Of a DNA stretch of 64,000 nucleotides, positions 1 through 7,298 are shown one piece after another. The notes beneath the pieces are model-generated. The model ran no database searches. It had not been told where the DNA came from and saw nothing but the letters and a program-made list of their open reading frames with translations. Each line of letters opens with the position of its first letter. Position 1 is the first letter of the stretch. The stretch is from Catalinimonas alkaloidigena (GTDB taxonomy: Bacteria > Bacteroidota > Bacteroidia > Cytophagales > Cyclobacteriaceae). The stretch lies in assembly GCF_029504655.1 (NCBI RefSeq), contig NZ_JAQFIL010000001.1, forward strand, positions 6,639,001 to 6,703,000, written 5' to 3'. A program made the translations under genes and the position numbers.

Positions 1-1571
1 AATACCTCATAGCCCCGGTAACCACCGTAGTAACCACTGGAAAAAGCGAATACTCCTGCATAATCTTTTATGGAAGGTGATTTCATCCAGAAACTAAGGC
101 TAAAAGGATCGGATCTTTCAAAGGTCTTCAGTTCTATCCTTGCTCCACTCTCTCCGTCAAATAGCGTGGCTTTGCCAAATTTTCCTTCTACCTCATCCAA
201 TTCCTTGAGCTTTTCAGACGAAGCCTTACCCAGGGGGAAATGCGCTTCTAAGCCTAAAGGTATTTTTTGCTTTAAGAGTAGTTCGGCTTTACCTGCTGCC
301 AACCATTTTTCAAAAGCCGCCTGTTCATTCTTTTGTATTTCAGCCAGTTTTTTCTCCTGTTCATCTATTTTTTCTCTGAGAAAGGCTAATTGCTTTTCGC
401 TTTCTTCATCAGTGAGCAGCAAGGCCGGGCCAGGCGCTTCGCCACCATCACGGGGAATTCTGCCCACTTCATCCACATTATTGAAGAAGGCGTACATCTG
501 GTAATATTCTTTCTGCGTGACCGGGTCGTACTTATGGTCGTGGCAGCGAGCACACTCCATAGTGAGGCCCAGAAAAGCTTTACCCAGCGTATTGGTACGG
601 TCGGCTACATTCTCTACTCTATACTCTTCTTCAATGATGCCCCCTTCCACATTCTGTACATGGTTCCGGTTGAAGCCGGTGGCCAGCACCTGTTCCTGGG
701 TAGCATCCGGCAACAGGTCGCCAGCGATCTGCCAGGTGACGAAATCATCATAAGGTAAGTTTTCATTAAATGCTTTGATCACCCAGTCACGCCAGGGCCA
801 CATGTAGCGGAACTGATCATCCTGATAGCCATGCGTATCGGCATAGCGGGAAATTTCCATCCATTTGGCTGCCATACGCTCTCCATAGCGAGCTGAGGAT
901 AATAGCCGATCCACAACTTTTTCGTAGGCATCGGGAGCTTCGTCTTTGACAAAAGCATCAATCTCTTCAGGGGTGGGTGGCAGGCCAGTCAGGTCAAAAG
1001 TAATACGACGGATTAGCGTTTCTTTGGAAGCCTCGGGGCTGAGGCTGAGCTTTTCACGTTCCAGGCGCTGCAGGACAAAGTGGTCTATTTCATTTCTAAG
1101 CAAATTGGGCTCAAGGGGCTCAGGTACTTCCGGCTTCTCTGGTGCTATGAACGACCAATGGGGCGTATACGCTGCCCCCTGCTCTATCCAGCGGGTCAGG
1201 AGGGCAATTTCATGCTCGCTCAGCTCCAGATTGGAGTCCGGTGGGGGCATGATCGTTTCGGGATCAGTAGATGTAATGCGGTGATAAACTTCACTCTCCT
1301 CTACATCCCCTTTTACAAGCGCATAATGATCTTTGTCCTCGCCCAGGGCGACAAAAGCATTTTCTTCCAGGTCCAGGCGCAGCTCAGCTTCACGGGCATT
1401 TTCATCCGGTCCATGACAGGCAAAGCAGCGGTCGGAGAGGATGGGTTTGATATGAAAATTAAAGTCTATCTGTTCTGGTAAGCGAGCTTCTACTTCTGGC
1501 GAAAACTGTACCCTTGCTGGTTCACAGGCTGCCAGCAGCAAAAAAATACACAGAAGGCATAAGTTCTTCAT
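1..1571 (-). CDS. PSCyt1/DUF1549/DUF1553 lipoprotein, 3' part outside window
   Basis: This reading frame stays open from the ATG at 1571 to the left edge, about 523 codons, so the C-terminus is missing. It starts with a lipoprotein signal (LLLAAC, Cys16). A cytochrome-c-like CxxCH follows (CFACH, residues 49-53) in the context of a PSCyt1 domain, then a DUF1549 region with a second CxxCH (CARCHDHKYDPV, about residues 340-344). From about residue 470 the sequence resembles a LamG/concanavalin insert (ATLFDGESGARIEL, SLSFWMKSP). Such proteins are common in Planctomycetes and marine Bacteroidota and usually sit next to a DUF1501 gene, which would be off the window. Biochemical function is not established; a role in degradation of polymers or redox at the envelope is only inferred. 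The ORFs on the opposite strand here are shadows. Confidence 0.9.
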   Translation of the reverse strand, partial: MKNLCLLCIFLLLAACEPARVQFSPEVEARLPEQIDFNFHIKPILSDRCFACHGPDENAREAELRLDLEENAFVALGEDKDHYALVKGDVEESEVYHRITSTDPETIMPPPDSNLELSEHEIALLTRWIEQGAAYTPHWSFIAPEKPEVPEPLEPNLLRNEIDHFVLQRLEREKLSLSPEASKETLIRRITFDLTGLPPTPEEIDAFVKDEAPDAYEKVVDRLLSSARYGERMAAKWMEISRYADTHGYQDDQFRYMWPWRDWVIKAFNENLPYDDFVTWQIAGDLLPDATQEQVLATGFNRNHVQNVEGGIIEEEYRVENVADRTNTLGKAFLGLTMECARCHDHKYDPVTQKEYYQMYAFFNNVDEVGRIPRDGGEAPGPALLLTDEESEKQLAFLREKIDEQEKKLAEIQKNEQAAFEKWLAAGKAELLLKQKIPLGLEAHFPLGKASSEKLKELDEVEGKFGKATLFDGESGARIELKTFERSDPFSLSFWMKSPSIKDYAGVFAFSSGYYGGYRGYEV

Positions 1572-1752
1572 AAGACAGTTTCTTACCTATTCTAATAAGA
1601 TAAGTTAAGAAATTGTATACATTTTTGCACTCAACAGATCAATAATAAGCAATAGCTATCATCATTTGGTTAAAATAGTATTACTTAAACACACTTAAGG
1701 ATCAGAAAAACTTCAAAGATTTTACTTCCGCTTTAATCTACCTCTCTGGTAT

Positions 1753-2433
1753 ATGTTAAGAGCTTATCTTGAATTTCTTTGTTCTCTACAACTGAATCAT
1801 CAGTTGGCTAAGGTCAAAAGTTTTGAAGCTGATCTGAAAGGAACACTTAATCCCAGCAAGCTGCTGAACAGGCTTTTTTTTGTACAAAACCACTGGCTGG
1901 ATTTTGACGCTTTTTTTCAACTGTACGTAAGCAGGTACCAGGATTTGGTCACAGTCCAATTCCCGAAATTAGATAAGCAGCAGCTTATGAGTGGCCTGAA
2001 AGCCCGGTTGTATAGAACACAATGTGGTATACTCACCGAGTATCAGGCTTTTCTGGGGGCTCAAGCCATTTTTGGAAATGAGCATGTACACAGAAGCCTT
2101 GAACTGGATCAGGCTGGGGTAGATTTTACCATATGCCATCAGGCAAATCATTACCATATCCATATTTTTGTAGATACCCACAGAGCATGGTATTATCGTA
2201 AATACAAGTCTGCCTACAAACAGGGGGAAAGTGTAGATGGTATCCACGTGGACCTACCTTACGCTCTGAAAGCCGGTAGAATTAATTCCTTGTACTACCT
2301 ACCTAACGGATTCGGTGTATATACTCCCGACTATCTGCGCTATCTCCAAGGAGAAATATATTCGGGGAATCTGTTACAGCATACCGTAAGCGGAGTGAAT
2401 GAGCAGGGTTTTATATACAAGAGGATTTATTAA
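1753..2433 (+). CDS. Putative type II restriction endonuclease (PD-(D/E)XK-like)
   Basis: A 226-aa protein that I do not recognise with certainty. The call rests mainly on position: its stop lies 27 nt before a DNA methyltransferase on the same strand, the usual layout of a type II restriction-modification pair. Inside it, Glu96 (TEYQAFLG), Asp124 (AGVDFTI) and a following hydrophobic strand ending HIHIFVDTHRAW (Asp141) could be the acidic core of a PD-(D/E)XK nuclease, although the usual E-x-K pair is not obvious there. Length fits small orthodox restriction enzymes. No signal peptide or membrane segment. It could instead be an unrelated methyltransferase-associated protein. Promoter region probably lies in the AT-rich 1572-1752 gap. 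Confidence 0.55.
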   Translation: MLRAYLEFLCSLQLNHQLAKVKSFEADLKGTLNPSKLLNRLFFVQNHWLDFDAFFQLYVSRYQDLVTVQFPKLDKQQLMSGLKARLYRTQCGILTEYQAFLGAQAIFGNEHVHRSLELDQAGVDFTICHQANHYHIHIFVDTHRAWYYRKYKSAYKQGESVDGIHVDLPYALKAGRINSLYYLPNGFGVYTPDYLRYLQGEIYSGNLLQHTVSGVNEQGFIYKRIY

Positions 2434-2460
2434 CTTGGCGCCTGAAATCGCTAAATCCGC

Positions 2461-3429
2461 ATGAGCCAGCCTTATACCATTTATCATAAAAGTTGCTACG
2501 GACTTCTTCCATTGGCTGATGAAAGCACTGATGCCTTAGTCACCGACCCTCCCTATGGTATAGGTTATCAAACACATTCATGGGATCAGACGCTTCCAGA
2601 TCCGCAGATTTGGTCGGACTGTCTTCGTGTCCTTAAGCCCGGCGCCTTCGGGCTGGTATTTTCCTCTGTCAGGTTGATGCACCGGCTGATGGTAGCCATA
2701 GAGGATAGTGGCTTTCTGATTAAGGATGTATTGTTCTGGGCTTATCTCAACGGCATGCCAAAAAGCCGTAATGTGGGACTGTCCATTGATCGTTCGCTGG
2801 GTGTAGAAAGTGAAGTCAACGGCCATTATCAGTACATTCAGGGTTACAAAAAGGGTGGTGCGGAGACTTATACGGTTAACGGCAAGAAAGCCCGCTGCCA
2901 GCCTGCCTCCGCGGAAGGCAAAAAATATCATGGAGCAGGGCTGGGAATCAAACCCGCCTATGAGCCTATCATCCTGATTCAGAAGCCCCTGGCTGCCGGA
3001 AATGTAGCGAATAATATTTTGCGTTATGGTACCGGAGCACTCAATCTGGAAGATACCCGCATCCCTTTTGAAGAAGGAGAAGAAGGTAAGGTGGGGCACA
3101 ACCCCCACCCCAAAGGTAGGGTAGCGGCTAATATCATCCGTACCGAGGCCTGGGAAGATGGCTATGACAAATTCTTCCTGATTCCGAAAGTACGGCAACA
3201 GGCCGAAGAGTTTAACAAGCATCCCACCCTAAAACCCGTTCATCTGATGCAGCATCTGGTTAAGCTGCTCAGCTTTGAAGGGCAGCAGGTGCTTGACCCC
3301 TTCATGGGCAGTGGCAGTACGGGCGTAGCCTGCCAGCAGCTTAAGCGCAGCTTTGTAGGCTATGAAACGCAACAAGAATACTTTGAAGTGGCGGAGCGGA
3401 GGCTAAAAAACGGAGCAGAAACAGCTTAG
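2461..3429 (+). CDS. Beta-class site-specific DNA methyltransferase (N6-adenine type)
   Basis: A 322-aa N6_N4_Mtase-family enzyme that would transfer a methyl group from S-adenosylmethionine to DNA. The catalytic motif DPPY is at residues 29-32, near the N-terminus, and the SAM-binding motif DPFMGSGSTG is near residue 280 at the C-terminus, the order of the beta class. DPPY rather than SPPY suggests adenine-N6 methylation. The middle, with YGTGALNLEDTRIPF, resembles MTases often carried by phages and mobile regions. It follows the putative nuclease by 27 nt and precedes the next gene by 60 nt, so the set is probably one transcript. Recognition sequence cannot be read from the protein. Confidence 0.9.
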   Translation: MSQPYTIYHKSCYGLLPLADESTDALVTDPPYGIGYQTHSWDQTLPDPQIWSDCLRVLKPGAFGLVFSSVRLMHRLMVAIEDSGFLIKDVLFWAYLNGMPKSRNVGLSIDRSLGVESEVNGHYQYIQGYKKGGAETYTVNGKKARCQPASAEGKKYHGAGLGIKPAYEPIILIQKPLAAGNVANNILRYGTGALNLEDTRIPFEEGEEGKVGHNPHPKGRVAANIIRTEAWEDGYDKFFLIPKVRQQAEEFNKHPTLKPVHLMQHLVKLLSFEGQQVLDPFMGSGSTGVACQQLKRSFVGYETQQEYFEVAERRLKNGAETA

Positions 3430-3489
3430 TCTGCTAAAATTTTACTAATTTCATCAAGAAGCAATTTACCACAGCCTGGTAATCTCCTG

Positions 3490-3927
3490 ATGAGCAAAGC
3501 ACAAAAATCTGCCAATAAGCCCTTGGATGAAACCCCTCCTGCCAGTGATGTTGCGCCCTCCCTCTGTATAGATTTTATTTTGAAGGAAAATCTGATGTTT
3601 TTAATCATCAGAAATTTATCTGTGGTTGCAGCTACCGATGTACGCATCTCATTCAGCCAGGAACTTTCTATTTTAGGAGGGAGCAAGCTTTTGTCAAAAC
3701 TATCTGTTTTTCATAAGCTCCGCTATCTGGCCCCGTATAAAGAGATGGAGGTATTCCTGGACCCGGCCGAAAGCTTTCTCTCTCAGTTTGAAGATAAAAA
3801 TACGGTAATCACGATTACTGTTGCTTATGCTGCTGAGCAGGGCAAACGGATTAAGCAAAGCATTACCCATGACCTTGCGATTTATCTGGACTTACCCACA
3901 ACCTTAAAACATCATCACAATGACTGA
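3490..3927 (+). CDS. Unknown beta-rich protein between methyltransferase and tube protein
   Basis: A 145-aa soluble protein without recognised family. After a Pro/Ser-rich start, residues 25-135 alternate short hydrophobic strands and polar turns (FLIIRNLSVVAATDVRISF, then MEVFLDPAESFLSQF and VITITVAYAA), a pattern like an immunoglobulin-type beta-sandwich. It overlaps the following tube-protein gene by 8 nt, so the two are almost certainly co-translated. No signal peptide. A role as accessory or cap of the tube protein is possible but is inference from the overlap only. Confidence 0.75.
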   Translation: MSKAQKSANKPLDETPPASDVAPSLCIDFILKENLMFLIIRNLSVVAATDVRISFSQELSILGGSKLLSKLSVFHKLRYLAPYKEMEVFLDPAESFLSQFEDKNTVITITVAYAAEQGKRIKQSITHDLAIYLDLPTTLKHHHND

Positions 3928-4351
3928 ATTCCCCTTACCCAAATTCCATTTCCAGGTAAACTGGGGTGGTACCCGTATGCAGTTCCAGGAAATCAGCGGG
4001 CTGTCAGTGGAAGTTGATGTCATTGAATACCGCGAAGGGGCAAGCCCTGAGTTTTCTCCGATCAAAATGCCCGGCCTGAGGAAATACGGGAATATCACTT
4101 TGAAAAGGGGTATTGTAAAAGGTGACAATGAATTTTTTCAGTGGTGGAATACCATCCAGCTACACAAGGTAGAAAGAAGGGATATTACAATCTCCCTCCT
4201 GGATGAAAACCATGAGCCGGTAGTAGTCTGGAAGATAAAGAATGCTTTTCCCGTAAAAATTGTATGGTCCGACCTTAAAGCCAGTGCCAGCGAGCTAGCG
4301 CTGGAAAGTCTGGAGATTGCCTGTGAGGGCATAATTGTAGAAAACGAATAA
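3920..4351 (+). CDS. Phage T4 gp19-like tail tube protein (contractile injection system type)
   Basis: A 143-aa protein with the typical pattern of the T4_gp19 tube family: an early QEISGLSVEVDVIEYREG, then KMPGLRKYGNITLKRG and a tryptophan-rich WWNTI, then a C-terminal strand ending in a SLEIACEG-type motif. In phages, R-type pyocins and extracellular contractile injection systems these proteins stack into the inner tube that is driven through the target membrane. No sheath, baseplate, spike or AAA+ ATPase gene is seen in the window; the next gene is convergent and unrelated. So this is an orphan tube gene here, or part of a system whose other genes lie elsewhere. Confidence 0.88.
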   Translation: MTEFPLPKFHFQVNWGGTRMQFQEISGLSVEVDVIEYREGASPEFSPIKMPGLRKYGNITLKRGIVKGDNEFFQWWNTIQLHKVERRDITISLLDENHEPVVVWKIKNAFPVKIVWSDLKASASELALESLEIACEGIIVENE

Positions 4352-4392
4352 AGCATTTTGTAAGCGGGGCCTTCGTAACTGGGTAATTCCGG

Positions 4393-6441
4393 CTAGGTAA
4401 GCCTTTGCACTTCTTCCTCCAACCTACGGATGACCTGCTGCACCTCACGCTCTACTTCCGCTCCTGTCTGCGCAATCAACTGGGCGTCAGCATCTTGCTC
4501 CAGGCTCTTTCTGGACTGTTCAATGGCATTTGTCAGCGGCCTTGCTTCTAGATAGTCAAGGGTCGCCTTGATCTTGTGGGTCACTGATCCTATCTGTTTC
4601 TGGTTGCGGTCTTTCAATCCTTCCATAAAATGGGTTTTGAAACTCTCGAGCTCTCCCACCGTGATGCGGATCAGAAACGCTAGCTTTTGCGCATCATGGG
4701 CCGTAGCTTCACGATAGTTGTTCAGGTTGAGAACCGCTGTTTCAGCAGGAGTATCCGCATCGCTGTCTTCAAGAGGTTTCTCCTCAGCGGATGGGGCACT
4801 CTCTTTCTGCAGGCCGCTATAGTAAGCGATTTTCGCATGCAGTTCTTCTGCCACAAAAGGTTTGCTGACAAAATCGTTCATGCCGGCAGTTTCTATCTTG
4901 GACAGGTGATGAGGCTGGGCCGAAGCGGAGAGCGCAATAATGGGAAGGGTACGGTATTTTTCTTCTTCCATTGCCCGTATAGCGCGGGCAGTTTCATAGC
5001 CATCCATCTGCGGCATCCGCAGGTCCATCAGGACAATATCGTAATCTTTATGAGATAGCCTCTCCAGCGCCTGTTTTCCATTTTCGGCAGTATCAAACTG
5101 TATTCCCCAGGACCTCAGATACTGAGAAGCTACATAAATATTTGTCAGGTTGTCCTCCACCAGCAGCAGCCGGATTCCCTCTACCGAAGCTTGCGCGTTG
5201 GCTATGCTGGCCATGCTTTGTGCTTTTTCATCTACCTCTCCTACCTTGAGGGTCAGGCTGAAAAAGAATGTCGTGCCTTTGCCTAGCTCGCTCTCTACAG
5301 ACAACTTACTGCCATATAGGGCCAGTAGCTTTTGGCAAATACTGAGGCCAAGGCCGGTACCTCCGTATTTCATATTGGTATCATAGCTTTCCTGGGTAAA
5401 GGTGTCAAATACCTGCTCCAGCCGGTCCGGGGCAATGCCTATGCCGCTGTCTTGTACTGAAAAGTCAATAGTACAGGCCTCCTGGGACTGATTTCTGCCA
5501 GACAGGCTAAGCTTTACGTATCCTTCGTTAGTGAACTTGATGGCATTGCCCAGCAGATTGGTAAGCACCTGGCGTATTTTTACCGGATCACCCAGAAAGT
5601 ACTCCGGCAAACCATCCTCCCAGAGCAGGTCGAGGGTTATTCCTTTCTCCTCTGCCCTTTCCCGAAAGCTGAAGATAACGCTCTGTACCAGCGTACCGAG
5701 GTTAAAATTCCTTTCTTCCACCTTCACCTTACCGGACTCGATCTTGCTAAAGTCCAGAATATCGTTGATCAGGTTAAGCAGGTGGTCTGAGGAAGACTTG
5801 AGTATCTGCAGGTTTTCCACCTGCTGAGGTTTAGGGCTGGACTTGAGCAGCAGGTCGGCAATGCCAATGATAGCATTCATAGGAGTACGGATCTCGTGGC
5901 TTACTGTGGAGATGAACTCCGCTTTCACCCGACTGGCCTCCTCTGCCTTTTTTTTCGCAAGCAGCAGCTCTTTCTCATATTTTTTCCTGTCGGTGATATC
6001 AAAGAGGGTAGCCCGATACAGCATTACTTTTCCCTCGCTGTTTTTGACCTGCACCGTGTTGACCAACACCGGAAGAAAGCTTCCATCACTTTTCTGTAGG
6101 TCAAAACTGACCTCCTTGAGGAAGCCCTGCATCTGAAGAAGAGGGGCGTAATGTGTCTCATAAAAAATTCGACCTCCTACGCTTAACAGTCCGGAAAACT
6201 TTTTCCGGAATAAGACATCATCCCTCTCCTGCCCTATCCAAAGCAGCAGGGTGGTGTTAATTTTCAGTATGGTACCATCAGGCTCAAAAGAAAGGTAGCC
6301 ACAGGGGGCATTTTCATAGAGGTCTTCCGCATTTTCCTCCATATATTTTTTTACTCTTTCGCTATATTTCTGATAGTCCTCTTCCAAAATTACGTTAGGA
6401 AATAAATTGCTTGATGGCCTGTATGGTTTCCCGGGGAGCAC
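4393..6441 (-). CDS. PAS hybrid histidine kinase with receiver and HPt domain
   Basis: A multistep phosphorelay sensor without membrane segments, so cytoplasmic. Domains in order: PAS (about 38-155), HisKA with the phospho-accepting His182 (TVSHEIRTPMNAI), HATPase (N box around 294-302, DSGIGI 331-336, GTGLGLSI 361-368), receiver with Asp473 (LMDLRMPQMDG), and a C-terminal HPt with His622 (VTHKIKATLDYLE). The start is uncertain: the longest frame begins with GTG at 6441 inside the upstream hydrolase gene; TTG at 6387 just after the hydrolase stop, or ATG at 6342, would still keep the PAS. Either way it is tightly coupled to the RsbQ-like gene, which suggests that the hydrolase makes or frees the PAS ligand. 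Confidence 0.93.
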   Translation of the reverse strand: MLPGKPYRPSSNLFPNVILEEDYQKYSERVKKYMEENAEDLYENAPCGYLSFEPDGTILKINTTLLLWIGQERDDVLFRKKFSGLLSVGGRIFYETHYAPLLQMQGFLKEVSFDLQKSDGSFLPVLVNTVQVKNSEGKVMLYRATLFDITDRKKYEKELLLAKKKAEEASRVKAEFISTVSHEIRTPMNAIIGIADLLLKSSPKPQQVENLQILKSSSDHLLNLINDILDFSKIESGKVKVEERNFNLGTLVQSVIFSFRERAEEKGITLDLLWEDGLPEYFLGDPVKIRQVLTNLLGNAIKFTNEGYVKLSLSGRNQSQEACTIDFSVQDSGIGIAPDRLEQVFDTFTQESYDTNMKYGGTGLGLSICQKLLALYGSKLSVESELGKGTTFFFSLTLKVGEVDEKAQSMASIANAQASVEGIRLLLVEDNLTNIYVASQYLRSWGIQFDTAENGKQALERLSHKDYDIVLMDLRMPQMDGYETARAIRAMEEEKYRTLPIIALSASAQPHHLSKIETAGMNDFVSKPFVAEELHAKIAYYSGLQKESAPSAEEKPLEDSDADTPAETAVLNLNNYREATAHDAQKLAFLIRITVGELESFKTHFMEGLKDRNQKQIGSVTHKIKATLDYLEARPLTNAIEQSRKSLEQDADAQLIAQTGAEVEREVQQVIRRLEEEVQRLT

Positions 6442-7195
6442 TCATGTGAGGGCAGTGGCCGGTAGCATTCAGTATAGCCAACTCACTATTTCTGATTTGT
6501 TGATGGACATAATGCCCTACTTCCATAGGAGCGATTACATCTTCCGTACATTGCAAGAGGAGGGTATCAATGGCAAGCTTTTGAAGGTCTTCACGATTGT
6601 CTGAAAGAAAAGTAACCTTGGCAAACTGACTGGCCACTTCGGGATTGGTTCTGCAAAAGCTGTTGGTAAGCTCTTCAGACAGTTCAGGCTGATCAGGATT
6701 GCCCATAATCGCCGGGGCCATGGTGCTGGACCAGCCGAGGTAATTGCTTTCCAGAGATTCCAGCAGTCCGTGAATATCAGCCTCAGAAAAGCCTCCTATA
6801 TATCCATCTTTGTTAATATAACAGGGAGAAGGACCTATCATAACCAGTTTGCTGAAGCGGGAAGGCTCCTTGAGGGCAGCCAGCATGCCTATCATGGAAC
6901 TCACGGAGTGCCCTACAAAGATCACATCCCACAGCTCGAGCTGATGGCAGATTTCCAGTATATCCTCGGCATAAGCCTGCAAGGAACTATACTTATGGGT
7001 ACTGTAAGCGCCCAGGTCTGACTTTCCGGCCCCTATATAATCAAAAAGCACCAGTGTATAGTCTTCCTGAAATGCAGGGGTGATGAAGCGCCACATGTTT
7101 TGGTCGCAGCCATAGCCATGGGCAAATAGCATGACGCGTTCTCCTCTTCCTATGGTATTGATATTGTATTTCTCCCGAATGTTCATAATATGCAA
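6395..7195 (-). CDS. rsbQ: RsbQ-family alpha/beta hydrolase
   Basis: A 266-aa alpha/beta hydrolase very close in pattern to Bacillus RsbQ: AHGYGCDQNMWR, a FDYIGAGKSDL loop, the nucleophile elbow GHSVSS with Ser97, the VMIGPSPCYIN stretch, Asp219 and a C-terminal GHCPHMSAP with His247. In Bacillus, RsbQ is required for activity of the PAS-domain phosphatase RsbP; the plant receptors KAI2 and D14 belong to the same family. Here the partner is a PAS histidine kinase whose gene overlaps its 3' end. The start may be ATG at 7195 or the ATG at 7186 three codons later. The substrate is unknown. Confidence 0.92.
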   Translation of the reverse strand: MHIMNIREKYNINTIGRGERVMLFAHGYGCDQNMWRFITPAFQEDYTLVLFDYIGAGKSDLGAYSTHKYSSLQAYAEDILEICHQLELWDVIFVGHSVSSMIGMLAALKEPSRFSKLVMIGPSPCYINKDGYIGGFSEADIHGLLESLESNYLGWSSTMAPAIMGNPDQPELSEELTNSFCRTNPEVASQFAKVTFLSDNREDLQKLAIDTLLLQCTEDVIAPMEVGHYVHQQIRNSELAILNATGHCPHMSAPRETIQAIKQFIS

Positions 7196-7277
7196 ATTAA
7201 CAGAATAATACCTTAATAAAGTTGATAACCGTAAATTTATTGCTACTTAGATAAGGTGCTCCGGACAAAAAATGAAG

Positions 7278-7298
7278 AGCCCGTTTGGTATCAGGGCT
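7278..7298 (-). terminator. Weak intrinsic terminator of the M49-like gene
   Basis: A 5-bp stem (AGCCC/GGGCT) with an 11-nt loop overlaps the stop codon of the peptidase gene, and a run of T follows a few bases later on the minus strand. The short stem and the gap before the T-run make it only a possible terminator. Confidence 0.4.

Noticed and set aside
2578..3222. 214-codon frame on the minus strand
   Set aside because: Shadow of the methyltransferase gene, which has both catalytic motifs.
3920..4351. A complete contractile injection system or prophage
   Set aside because: Only the tube gene is seen; no sheath, baseplate, spike, ATPase, integrase or portal gene in the window.
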